Part shown: positions 45,661 through 56,934 of the stretch, piece after piece
Layout of the letters: each line of letters opens with the position of its first letter
Numbering within the stretch: position 1 is the first letter of the stretch
Source of the DNA: Liopterus haemorrhoidalis
Lineage: Eukaryota > Arthropoda > Insecta > Coleoptera > Dytiscidae
DNA length: 64,000 nucleotides
Reading direction: 5' to 3'
Assembly: GCA_963971575.1 (NCBI GenBank)
Contig: OZ020616.1
Coordinates: 33,460,306-33,524,305 of the forward strand
The notes under the pieces: model-generated
The model's input: the letters and a program-made list of their open reading frames with translations, nothing else
Database searches by the model: none
Told to the model about the DNA's origin: nothing
Translations under genes and position numbers: made by a program

Positions 45661-46285
45661 TTAAATATGTATATGGATTCAAGTGCTGTTGAACTAAATG
45701 CTATAAATATCCCATCTTTAAAAGGCGACTTACTTCATTTATACTTACAAATGAATTTAATCTCTACTTAATTCTTCAGTTTTCAATTATTGAAAATTTA
45801 ATAGAACTCTTGAATAATGTGAAAATTAGTACGGTAATTATTCTTAATATCGACCATATTCCATTCGCTCGTTGACAGTTTGAACAAAAATTTTCAAACT
45901 ATATTTGTATAAAAATAGTTTTTCAAACTTTAATATTGGTTTAGTTAACTTTTATGAGAATATTCAACACCGCCGTATTCTTTTTATATTGTTGGTTACA
46001 AATTTACGTTCTATTCCTAAGCTCTCTGTTGTATTTTAAAACAACATATTTTAAAACTAAAGCCTGTAGAATGTTCTCCGACATTCTATCCAAACGACGG
46101 TACATAGAGCACCTTACCCACGTTTTATTAGAACGTGTTTTATTAGAACAAAAATTCACAATTTAAATAAGGTTATTAGCAAGGCTCTAGTGGAGGCTAT
46201 ATGTATACCGTATGCTTTGTGTATACCCCTTTATGTATACCCCAAGTTATAGTTTTGTAGGTCGTCTAACCTCTGATTTTTATTA
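45661..46285. other. AT-rich spacer, no gene seen
   Basis: No supported coding or repeat signal between Helitron 1 and the rosa element. Confidence 0.5.
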
Positions 46286-47406
46286 TAAAGGGTCTTTCAA
46301 TAAGAATGCTCGATTTTAAAATGTAAATAAAACAAGTTGTGTGTGAAATATCATGTTTTTTTCATTTGAAAGTATATTTTATGGCATTAAGCGTGGAATA
46401 TAACGTCGTTCAAATGTCCGCCGCGGCTTTGCTTGGTAGCACGTATTCAGGAGGTCCAATTTTCAATGACTTTGTCGCATAAATCTGGTTGAATTTGCTG
46501 GATGGTGTTTGTTATGTTGACTTTGAGGGCGTCAATTGTTTGCGGTTTATTCGCATAGACCTGCGATTTAAGATAGCCCCAAAGAAAAATGTCTAAAGGC
46601 GTTAAATCGCACGATCTCGGTGGCCAGTTCACGTAGCCGCCGCGCGAAGTAACCATGCCCTCAAATCGCTCGTGCAGAATGTCCATCGTGGCATGTGCTG
46701 TGTGGCACGTAGCGCCATCCTGTTGGAACCACATGTTATCGGTATTCATATCATCCAGTTTAGACCACAAGAAGTTGCTTATCATCGATCTGTAGCGCTC
46801 GCCGTTGACGGTTATGGCAATGCCAGTTTCGTTTTGGAAGAAGTACGGACCGATGATTCCGCCAGACCAAAATCCGCACCAAACAGTAACTTTCTCAGGA
46901 TGCATTTGGTGCTGGTGTATCTCGTGTGTATTAGTATCGCCCCAAATCCGACAATTTTATTTGTTCATATATCCATTCATCCAAAAATAGACCTCGTCTC
47001 TAAAGATGATTTTTTTGGCGAAATTGACTGTCTTGGGTTTTCCCGTACACTCTCACACACAGCAGCGATATTTTCAGCAGATCTTGCGTTTCGGTGGAGT
47101 ACTGGTGTTGGCTGATTATTTACCGAACCGGTTGCCTCGAACTTGATCACCAAACGTCGAATAGTCGACTCCGCAGGACGGTTGTGGCGAGGATAAAAAT
47201 ACGTATTGCGCGGAACGTTTCTCGAACGGAGTAGTGACTTTGATAATAAAATTTGATGATTTGCACACGTTGTTCAACACTATAACCTTCTATGGTGATT
47301 TACCGTACACAACTAAACAATTGAAAACAAATTTGACAGATGTCACTTTAACAACATGGTTGCTATAACCTAACAATTTCGAGCGTTCCTACTGAAAGAC
47401 CCTTTA
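46286..47406 (-). mobile_element. rosa-type (DD41D) transposon, internally deleted
   Basis: TA-flanked with inverted ends AAGGGTCTTTCAATAAGAAT and AAGGGTCTTTCAGTAGGAAC. Minus-strand coding includes a C-terminal ORF (46447-46905): MHPEKVTVWCGFWSGGIIGP, FQQDGATCHTAHA, PRSCDLTPLDIFLWGYLKSQ. The second and third aspartates are 41 residues apart, as in the rosa clade. Upstream, IFRDEVYFWMNGYMNK near 46990 holds the first aspartate, followed by a stop. N-terminal HTH sequence is shortened. At 1,121 bp it is a deletion copy and inactive. Confidence 0.88.
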
Positions 47407-47414
47407 TATATATA

Positions 47415-50400
47415 CTAGCTGAAAACCCGTGCTTCGCTACGGTATATTGATGGTCTCATTGGCATAAAATCCGCAGTTTGTTTTTAAACTTGTGCATGGG
47501 TAACCTTTGTAACAAAAAATCTAGTCGATATCTCATCTGTCCTAAGAGATATTGAGGAACCCGTGAAAAAACATTTTACTCCTTTTCACCAGATAGGGGT
47601 CGAACTTGAAAAAATCCTTTCTTAGTGGGTTCTTACTTCATACTGAAAAATGTACTCTCCGAATTTTTTATTTTTAACAAAAAAATACTAATTTACCCTT
47701 TAGGAGTGAAATAAAACTGTCAAACTGGGAAAACATATATGCCAAAATTATAACTCAACAACCGCTGGAAATACAAAGAGTTCTATAATTCACCCCGAAT
47801 GTAGATTCACCCCTTTAGGGGTTGATTAAGATAAAATCCTGAAATATATTTTTCGGCATTTGTATGGGTAATCTTTATAAGCAAAAACCAAGTCTATATC
47901 TTATTGATCCTAGAAGATATTAAGGCGTCCTTGAAATCAAAATTCCCTCTTTTCACCCTTTAGGGGTGATATTTGTTAAAGGTAAAAAACTGTTAAAACC
48001 ATTTCGAGACATTTTAAAACGACACAGGAAATACGACGCGATGTATAATCTACCCCGTTTGTAGAATCACCCCTTTAGGGGTTGATTAGGACGTAATCCT
48101 GAAATAAGTTTTTCGGCATTTGTATGGATAATTTTTGTAAGCAAACACCAAGTCGATATCTTATTGGTCCTTAAAGAATTAAGGAATTACTGAAATCACA
48201 TTTCACCCCTTTTCACCCTTAAGGGGTGTAATTAAAAAAAAAAGGTCAAAATCATTTCGAGATATTAAAAAAAAAAAAACACCTATGTGCCAAAAAGTAA
48301 TGTTGCAACTAAACGAACAAAGGAAATGCGACGGGATATATAATTCATCCCGATTGTAGGATCCACCCCTTAAGGGGTTGATTAGGACAAAATCCAAAAA
48401 TTGGTTTTTCGGTATTTGCATGGGTATTTTTTGTAAGCAAAAACCAAGTAGATATCTTATTGGTTCTAAAAAATGTTAAACAATCCTTGAAATCACATTT
48501 TACCCTTTTTGGGTTAAATTTAAAAAAATTGTTAAAACATTTCGAGATATTTTAAAAATACGCCTATGTGCCAAAAAGAAACCTTATAACTCAACAAACA
48601 CAGGGAATACGACGGGATGTATAATTCACCCCAATTGTAGATCCACCGTTTAGGGGTTGATTAGGACAAAAATCCTGAAATATATTTTTCCGTATTTGTA
48701 TGGGTAATCTTTGTAAGCAAAAAGCAAGTCGATATCTTATTGGTCCTAAGAGATATTAAGGCATCCTTGAAATCACAATTCACCCCTTTTCGGTAACCGA
48801 CAAGTTCATCGAAAATCAATTCATCGAATATCAATTCATCGAAAATCAATTCATCGAAAATCAATTCATCGAATGATCAATTCATCGAACGATCAATTCA
48901 TCGAAAAAAAATATTTTGTAAATATTTGAGAGGAATGCCGAGGGGATCGGAAAGTCAAAAGAGCAGTGGTCAATAAAAGTAGACAGACTAAGAAATAATT
49001 GCGTACATTTTTTTATATGGTTTAAAAAAAGGTAAATAAAGTGACATAGGGTTTAAATATAAATAAAGAAATATAATAAGAAAACTTATATAATAAAAGA
49101 AATAAATGTTTTGTTTTTAAGGTTTAATAAGACAGGTTATGGGCAATTGCACGCAAATAATTTTTATAAATTCATACACAATGATGCGCATTTTAATTGG
49201 GCTAATATGAGGGAAAATAAAGTACAATGCGCCTAAAAACAAGGTAATTAGGTTAGGTTTAGTTAGTAAAAGTCTAAAACCGAGCGGAGCGAGTTATCCA
49301 TCTTCTAGTTTAAGGATAAAGCACTATTTTAGGTTAGGTTAGGTTAGTAAGGGTTTTGTTAGAAGAAGCCGAGCGAAGCGAGCTAGCCATCTTCTAGTTT
49401 AATGTCAAAACACTATCTTAGGTTAAGTTAGGTTAGTAAGGGTTTGGTTAGAAGAAGCCGAGCGAAGCGAGCTACCCATCATCTAGTTTAATGACAAAAC
49501 AAACTCACACTAACATAACAATGCCACCTGTTTAGAATCACCGTACATTGAACAAATCATGTGTGGTATAGTAAATATGAATAGTAAAACTATGTACATA
49601 ACACAAAACCCTAACACAAAGACTTAACAGATGGGGAAATACCATTTTTATAATCCTTTAAGAATGGGTGTATTAAGTACATTTCTGATCCCATTAACCG
49701 GGTTTTTTTGATCTGTTCGATTTCAAAATAATCCAAGAGGTATCTTTTACCTGGCGTATTTTCTGAATGGAAAATTTAAAAATTATTAATAGACCAAGTA
49801 TGATAGTTATTTAATAAGTGTAGTCTGTCAACTTTTATTGACCACTGCTTTTTTGGCTTTCCGATCCCCTCGGCATTCCTCTCAAATATTTACAAAATAT
49901 TTTTTTTCGATGAATTGATCATTCGATGAATTGATTTTCGATAATTGATTTTCGATGAATTGATTTTCGATTAATTGATTTTCGATGAATTGATATTCGA
50001 TGAATTGATTTTCGATGAATTGATTTTCGGTGAATTGATTTTCGAGAAATTTTAAAAAGATACCTATGTGCCAAAAAGTAATGTTGCAACTAAACGAACA
50101 CCGGAAATACGGCGGGATGTATAATTCACCCCGATTGCAGATCCACCCCTTAAGGGGTTGATTAGGACAAAATCAAAAAATTGGTTTTTCGGCATTTGGA
50201 AGGGTAGTTTTTGTAAGCAAAAACCAAGTCGATGTCTTATTGGTGTTAAAAAATATTAAACAATCCTTGAATAACATTTCACCCCTTTTCGCGCTTTAGA
50301 GGTTAAATTTAAAAAAGTTGTCAAAACCATTTCGAGATATTTTAAAAAGACGCCTATGTGCCAAAAAGAAACCTTATATCTCAATAAACACAGGGAATAC

Positions 50401-51630
50401 GACGGGATGTATAATTCACCCCGATTGTAGATCCATCCTTTAGGGGTTGATTAGGACAAAATCCTGAAATATATTTTTCGGTATTTGTATGGGTAATCTT
50501 TGTAAGCAAAAAGCAAGTCAATATCTTATTGGCCCTAAGAGATTTAAAGAAACCTTGAAATCACAATTCACCCCTTTTCACCCTTTAGGGATGAAATTTT
50601 AAAAAACTATCAAAACCCTTTAGAGATATTTTAAAAAGACACCTATGTGCTAAAAAGTAATGTTGCAACTAAACGAATACAGGAAATACAACGGAATATA
50701 TAACTCACCCCGATTGTAGATCCACCCCTTTAGGGGTTGATTAGGACAAATTCCTGAAATAAGTTTTTCGGTATTTGTATGGGTAATCTTCGTAAGCAAA
50801 ATGCAAGTTGATATCTTATTGGTCCTAAGAGATATTAAGGAATCCTTGAAATCGCAATTCATCCCTTTTCACTCTTTAGGGGGTAATTTTAAAAAAATGT
50901 CAAAACTATTTCGAGATATTTTAAAAGGTATTTGTATGGGTAACCTTTGTAATCAAAAAGCAAGTCAATATCTTATTGGCCCTAAGAGATTTAAGGAAAT
51001 CACAATTCACCCCTTTTCACCCTTTAGGGGTGAAATTTTTAGGGTGAAAAACCTGAAATATTTTTTTCGGTATTTGTATAGGTAATCTTTGTAAGCAAAA
51101 AGCAAGTCGATATCTTATTGGTTCTAAGAGATATTAAGGAATACTTGAAATCATAATTCACCCCTTTTCACCCTATAGGGCTGAAATTTTAAAAAACTAC
51201 CAAAACCTTTTCGAGATATTTTAAAATGACACCTATGTGCCAAAAAGTAATCTTGCAACTAAACGAACACAGGAAATACAACGGGATGTATAATCCACCC
51301 CGATTGTAGGATCACCCCGTTAGGGGTTGATTAGGGCAAAATCCCGAAATTAGTTTTTCGGCATTTGTATGGGTAATACTTGTAAGCAAAAACTAAGTCG
51401 ATATCCCATCGGCCCTAAGAGATATTAAGTATTTCGTGAAATCACATTTCACCCCTTTTCATCCCTTAGGAGTGGAATTTCAAAAAATCCCTTCTTAGTG
51501 GGTGCTTACGTCATGAAGGGAATATACTCTCCGAATTTCAAGTTTCTAGGCCCAGGGGTTCGGGCTGGGCGGTGATGAGTGGTCAGTCAGTCAGTCAGTC
51601 AGTCAGGACATTGCCTTTTATATATATAGA
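47415..51630 (-). mobile_element. Non-autonomous Helitron 2, same family, interrupted
   Basis: Ends nearly identical to Helitron 1 (CTAGCTGAAAACCCGTGCTT on the plus strand; CTATATATATAGA-type 5' end at 51630), again between A and T. First ~300 bp differ from Helitron 1 by only a few bases. The ~290-bp array is interrupted at 48791-50044 by foldback element B. The left end lies 8 bp from the right end of the rosa element. Confidence 0.85.
48791..50044 (+). mobile_element. Foldback element B with TTAGG-like internal repeats
   Basis: Left arm starts CGGTAACCGACAAGTTCATC and continues with six to seven ~15-bp ATCGAAAATCAATTC units. The right arm (49905-50044) has about nine such units inverted. 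Inner TIR parts match over ~100 bp (AGGAATGCCGAGGGGATCGG and complement). The interior has ~89-bp units with TTAGGTTAGGTTAGG and CCGAGCGAAGCGAGCTA (49240-49500). It is the reverse-oriented relative of element A. It sits inside the Helitron 2 array with no clear TSD. Confidence 0.85.
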
Positions 51631-51882
51631 TAATAAAAAGGGTGGTGAATAGTTTTTAATCCAACTTTTGCAAATATTGCAGAGGGCATACTGTATATAC
51701 AAGGTGGTGAACTGACCTGTTGGCCATAGCGATTTAACACGTAAAATAATTAATATGATATTTCCTGCTTCCCTAATTGTTTTAGAGAAAAAGTGCAAAA
51801 GATAAAATTTATTTAGAATTAAAAACTCTACATGATAGATAAGTAAACTCTCTTCCAACTACTTCCGAGAAAATTATCCCTG

Positions 51883-52017
51883 ATCAACGAAATGACTTTT
51901 TCTTATGGGGACATTTAAAAAGCCCAGAATACAAAGCTAGGCATCTAGATATTGATTCGCTAAAACATAAAATTATCAAGGAATGCGCAAAAATAACAGA
52001 CTTGGTTTCTGCTTAAC
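51883..52017 (+). pseudogene. Tc1/mariner-type transposase C-terminal fragment
   Basis: The frame reads NDFFLWGHLKSPEYKARHLD, IDSLKHKIIKECAKI and ends in a stop. The FFLWG-x-LK segment follows the third catalytic aspartate in rosa-like and related DDE transposases. Nothing upstream is preserved. Confidence 0.6.
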
Positions 52018-52069
52018 AGTGAATATATTTAAACATATTTAAACATTTGCTATAAAATATAATTATTTA

Positions 52070-52850
52070 TCGTAGATATATAACTAGCAAGTGTATGTAT
52101 GAAATCTGGGTAACATTGTGACGTCAATTTTTCCTAAGGTTGTCGTGATTGGTTAACTGGGGACTCTTGAGGTCTCTTCATTGACGGGTATTTTGCAGAT
52201 TTATTCTCTATGAATCTACGAATATAATTACATATAGAAATGTGTAGGATTTCGTAGGCATAAACAAGAAACTCTAGATACTCCTATATGATTTGACCGA
52301 TATGAACAATATTTTGCATATTTATTTTCTAAAAATCTGCGGATAAAATAACCTATAGAAATGTTTAGGGTTTCGTAGGCATAAACAAGAAATCCTAGAA
52401 TACTTCTATATTCTTTGACCGATATGAACAGTATTTTGCAGATTTATTCTCTAAGTATCTACGAATATAATTACATACAGAAATGTAATACAAAAAAACT
52501 CCTAAATCCTATATCCTTTGACCGATATGAACAATATTATGCAGATTTAGTCTCTAAGAAACTGCGGATAAAATTACATATAGAAATGTTTAGGCTTCGT
52601 AGGTATAAAAGAGAAACTCTGGACACGCCTATATCCTTTAACCAATATAAACAATATTTTGCAGATTTATTCTCTAAGAATCTATGAATATAATTATATA
52701 TAGAAATAGTTAGGATGTCGTAGGCATAAAAAAGAAACTTTAGACACTATTATATCCTTTGACCGATATGAACAATATTTTTCAGATTTATTTTCTAAGA
52801 ATCTACGAATATAATTACATACATAAATCTAGGGTTTCGTAGGCATAAAT
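52070..52850 (+). mobile_element. Helitron-like element, copy 2 (3' end missing)
   Basis: Starts A|TCGTAGATATATAACTAGCA, then the GTGACGTCAATTTTTCCTAAGG segment as in copy 1, then five to six ~120-bp units. The hairpin and CTAG end are not present before the next repeat at 52850. Confidence 0.65.
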
Positions 52851-52947
52851 TAACGTCTAAAATTATTTTTAGTTTTTACAATATAAATGTAATGTACTGA
52901 GTAAAAATGAATCGTTTTCCCATCTTAAAAAGTTCATGAATAAATAA

Positions 52948-53228
52948 TCTTACTATATAATTAGCAAGTATCTGTATGTAGTGTCGGTAACATTATGACG
53001 TAAATTTTTCCTTAGGTTCTCATGATTGGCTAACTGGGGACACCCTGTCTCTTGATTGGCTGACAGGTGACACCTTCTCCCGTGATTGGCTAACGGGTGA
53101 TATCCTGTCCGTTAATTCACTGACCGGTGATGAAATTCAGATACGTTAAAAAATAAAACCAAATACACATACAAACAATTCAAATTTTTATATTATAAAT
53201 CCGTCGTTGTTGACGGGTAATAACCTAG
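52948..53228 (+). mobile_element. Helitron-like element, copy 3 (281 bp)
   Basis: Starts A|TCTTACTATATAATTAGCAA and ends with CCGTCGTTGTTGACGG, GTAATAAC, CTAG|T. Instead of the 120-bp array it has about four ~36-bp units with GATTGGCTAAC and GGTGACACC. It shares both termini with copy 1. Confidence 0.75.
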
Positions 53229-53564
53229 TTTATTAATAAATTTACTATATTTATGATAAATTGAATTTATTGTGTAGATTACTAGTCTTTCATGTATATA
53301 AAGCATGGTTAGTTGATAAAGGATGCTGTATAAAATTTATAATTTTTAAATTTTCTCGGAAGTAGTTGGAAGATAGCTTACTTACCTAACATGTTGACTT
53401 TTAAATTCTAAATTTGATCTCTAGAATTTTTTCTTTAAAACAATTCGGGAAGCAGGAAATAACATATTTATTATTTTACATGTTAAATCGTTATTGCAAT
53501 TCACCATCCTGTATACCATGGTGTGTACCCTCTGCAATATCTGCAAAAGTTGGATTAAGAACTA

Positions 53565-53880
53565 ATAACTCCAAGACGAAAAAATGCGCATAAATGCAGA
53601 AACCAATAGACCTCTCTTGCTTGGTAACAATCAAACCAAGCGTGTAAATGATTGCCAGTACTTAGGGACTGTTGAGACTGTGGAGGGCAGCGCGAATGTG
53701 GACAAGAAGCGTCTTTATCCAACTTAGCCGTATATAGAATTTGCGATCTATATTACCCCCACGAAAACTACCATATTCAGGACATGCGTGGCGTCAGTAC
53801 TCCTGTACGGCTGCAGGACTTGCTCCGTTACAGAAGCTATCAGAGAAAAGCGCGAGTATTTGTAAACGGATGTCTTACTT
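53565..53880 (+). pseudogene. Non-LTR reverse transcriptase C-terminal fragment
   Basis: INAETNRPLLLGNNQTKRVN, DCQYLGTVETVEGS and VASVLLYGCRTCSVTEAI match the YLG motif and the LLYGC-x-T/W segment after the RT domain of RTE/CR1-like LINEs. A stop (after YPT) and indels break it. The upstream domains are absent, as expected for a 5'-truncated LINE. Confidence 0.7.
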
Positions 53881-55596
53881 AAAGTAAAGTATTTTTATGT
53901 ACAAGTGTTCAAAGTACCTTCCATTGATTTAAACACTTTCACAACTTTACTCTTGAGCTATCTGTAGCTCAGATCATAATACAAATAAAAATTATAAAAA
54001 ATATTTCACTTTCAAGAACTATGAAGTAGGTACGACTTGAAAATGAAATATTGTTTAGGTATTATTATTTTTACTCCGCTCCAAGCTACAAATAGCTAAA
54101 GAGTAGGAATGCGAAAGTGTTTAAATCAAAATGGAAGGCAATAGGGGATACGCATAAAATTTATATTTTCTTAAAACTACATTTTTTTGATATGTTAATG
54201 TTAGTTATGTCACCTAACAAAACAAAAATCACATTTTAATTAATATTTCAGCCAAAATTTTTAATTAAAATATTATAAATTTGAAATAAGCCGACCACAG
54301 CGCGAAGGTTGTCGAGTAAATACGACTGAGCATAACGTCAAACCCTAGATGGCCCAGACTACAACATAATCTTTACGTGTGTATATTGTATTGTTCGAGA
54401 GTTTTGTATTTGTTTTTAAACAATTTTTCACGCATTTATTATTAAAATGGCAAATAAAGAATTTGTTAGGGCTCAGAGTGACAATTTACCCAACACTGAT
54501 TCTTTTCTTCATTTTCTTTTGTTGTTCACCATTAGGTAATGAAATAAATTGTTTTTGTGGAGTTCTAAAGAAAGTATTTGTTCACATCGGTACTAAACAA
54601 TATTATCGATGTTTCGAAGTACTGGGCCCTGGATCTTCCATGTTTTATATATTTTAATATATAATTTAATTCGGTAAACATGTAGAATAACTTTATTTTA
54701 AATAAAATCACTCTAACTTTACACAATCTATAAAAGTTATACAAGCAAATAAGTTCACGAGAGACTGTGTAGGCTGTACGCTAAAGAGTGGGTAGGCTGT
54801 ACGCAGTACACTAGGTAGGTTCTGACGTCATACGTAGTTTTCGCGCGCTACATACATTTATGATTTTTTTAAGCCATCAAATTAAAAAAAAAATGCAAAA
54901 CTGTTTTTTATGTTTATATGCAACAAGAGAAATATAATAAAAAAAATTAAAAACATCTCGCCTATCCCCTATTTGATCACTTATAAATAAAAATACTTTA
55001 CTTTCAAGTCGTTGTAGAGAATACAATTTTTCCTAAACTGTAAATGATATTATAAATATGTTTTAGTAAAAGTTGTTTCTTTTCAAAGGATCCTTTGAAA
55101 AATCAAAGTTGCCCTTGATATCCTTTTCTTCCGGTTTTTTACGGAAAGTTTCAGTACCACCATTAAATTCTCTGATTAAACTTTGATAATCAATTTTTTT
55201 CCCAACTTGCTCACACATCACGTTTTAGAGCAAAAATACAAACTACAAATCCAATCGCTTTATTAGTAATGAAAGAATAGGATTCTATTCATCGTAATTC
55301 CACTACAGGTTTCAGATGTAGTTTTGCATGTATTTTTGTTTGTACATTGTGGAATGTTTGGGAAATTAGATACATTTCGTTCATATAGTCCCATTATTAT
55401 GGAACTTGGACGCGATATCCATAAATATTATTCGATTCTAACGGAGGTTTGAATTTTGATATTAATTTTCACGTTTCTACGGTGTTCTCAGTTACACTGA
55501 ATGATCATATTATTATTTAGTAAAATAAATAACCAAAATGCTAACAAATAAGACATTTAATAATAATTTATTCTTTAACTAACAATTATACATATA
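53881..55596. other. Intronic sequence, no gene seen
   Basis: AT-rich; a 92-codon open frame at 54379 has no recognisable domain. Confidence 0.45.
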
Positions 55597-55602
55597 ACTT
55601 AC

Positions 55603-55736
55603 CCAATCTTTGTTGTCGAAATCTAATCTGAATTTAACGTAAACATTTAATCCACCAGTCATGTTCGTTATATTTTCCAGGACAAATATTTTACAGTTTT
55701 TGTGATAAAATTCTTTGGCTATTTGACTGAACTGAC
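55603..55736 (-). CDS. Soluble guanylyl cyclase exon, haem-domain/HNOBA junction
   Basis: The 134-bp exon begins after a pyrimidine-rich acceptor ending TTGTAG (AG at 55737-55738) and ends before a GTAAGT donor (55597-55602). It starts with the last two bases of a codon and ends on a complete codon. The peptide contains GQFSQIAKEFYH and VYVKFRLDFDNKDW. The GQ-x-x-QIA-x-x-F and RLDFDN signatures occur in soluble guanylyl cyclases just before the PAS-like/HNOBA region. It is the most upstream exon I can recognise. The next exon in gene order (37147-37383) is in phase with it across an 18.2-kb intron. Confidence 0.85.
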
Positions 55737-55739
55737 CTA

Positions 55740-56930
55740 CAAGAAAAACAATAATACATTTTCTACTAAATAAGCTCCATAAATAAATCAATAATGTAAC
55801 ATTTCGCGTTGTCCACGCGATCTCCATTCACTTTTAAGAGGAACATCCTTGAATTATATTTAGGCAGAACTGTTTTATTGTACTACATGTAACCTAAAAT
55901 TCCTAATAAAAACATCAATTTTCATAGATTATGTGGAAAGAAGTAAAGAAGGAAGGGGAAGAAGGAAAAAACTAAGGGCATCAAGAACCCAGGAGTATGG
56001 CAAGCTAGCTGAAAGAAACTCTTCGTAGCGCCTTGTTTATTTAATTTCATTTAATTTTTTATCATGTGTAAAATGAAAATTATGCAACATTCCAAAGTGA
56101 CGTCACTGATCTTAACTAATTAACAGTGACGTCACATTTTATGATTATTTTATAGCTATAGAGTAGTCGGCGAATTGGTGCATTGCGTCATTAAAAACGT
56201 CACATGTTTTTGTGACGTCATATTTAGTACGACTATATAGCATCCATTTAATGAACGTAATATTCGTACGCTGTCACTTGTATCGAAATGAAATGAAAAT
56301 ATAAGAATAAGAACAGAATAGAAACAAATAAACTATTCTAATAAAGTAAATAGTCCTAAAAAGGGCTGATGTAACCTAAAAAGCTATGCACTACACATAA
56401 TATCAAATGGAAATCTATAAGATATCTATAAGAAAATATATAACTAAACACAAAACTGCTAAATAAAAAACAAACTAAATAAAAAAGGTTTTTAGAAATT
56501 ACTATATGTATCAATTACTGTATCAAAACACATCAGAATGAATTAAAAAATGACAAATGTAAGCATTGTTTTATTTAGCGATACCAATACAAATGTCCCT
56601 ATATTAAATAAACACTTTTAAAATTTGTAAATCTTCAAAATAACTATCGAACACAAACTAAATATCACTTCAAAAGGTATGTTTTCGTAAAATAAAAGAG
56701 TGAAGAGCAATATTAGTCTATAATTCACATGCAAAAAAATAGATTTAGTTATTTTTTTGCCACTAAGTTTGTCCACGAAGTTATAACGCAAAATGACCAA
56801 TTGCGTTGATTGAACTACCGACCTATCATAGTAATAATTACATACACATAATATTTATATTATCAGTTCCTTATATATAATGTAATTTTTATGAATAAAA
56901 TAGTAACATAGTCTAGTGCCTACGTCGAAG
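55740..56930. other. Intronic sequence with CRE-like palindromes
   Basis: Three TGACGTCA octamers: GTGACGTCACTG (56098-56109), its inverted partner CAGTGACGTCAC (56124-56135) and TGTGACGTCA (56211-56220). No gene seen. Confidence 0.6.
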
Positions 56931-56934
56931 AATA

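Larger units (their letters stand above)
51645..53568. repeat. Inverted repeat pair enclosing Helitron-like elements
   Basis: Arms 51645-51875 and 53346-53568 are inverted copies (shared AATCCAACTTTTGCA and TTCTCGGAAGTAGTTGG). The 1.5-kb interior contains a transposase fragment, two Helitron-like elements and a dispersed repeat. It could be another palindromic element or two independent insertions. Confidence 0.65.
8721..55736 (-). other. Gene span: atypical soluble guanylyl cyclase (partial; five exons seen)
   Basis: Minus-strand gene with exons at 55603-55736, 37147-37383, 32842-33062, 8944-9051 and 8721-8889. All show AG acceptors and GTAAG-type donors. Phases join without a stop (0, 0, 2, 2, 0 after each exon), giving about 289 codons. 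The product resembles insect atypical beta-type soluble guanylyl cyclases, which make cGMP and in Drosophila take part in oxygen/NO sensing (family knowledge). Introns, in gene order, are about 18.2 kb, 4.1 kb, 23.8 kb and 54 bp. The long ones contain nearly all the transposons listed here. The N-terminal haem-binding (H-NOX) exons and the C-terminal cyclase exons were not found and probably lie beyond the window edges. Which paralogue (Gyc-88E or Gyc-89D type) cannot be decided from this part alone. A pseudogene is unlikely because the splice sites and frame are intact. Confidence 0.85.

Noticed and set aside
45589..45771. Short ORF with SVSQ repeats
   Set aside because: Translation of the (CAGT)n run at the Helitron 5' end.
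42640..51630. Regularly spaced repeats as a CRISPR array
   Set aside because: Units are ~290 bp, have no short direct repeat/unique spacer structure, and belong to Helitrons in a eukaryotic genome.
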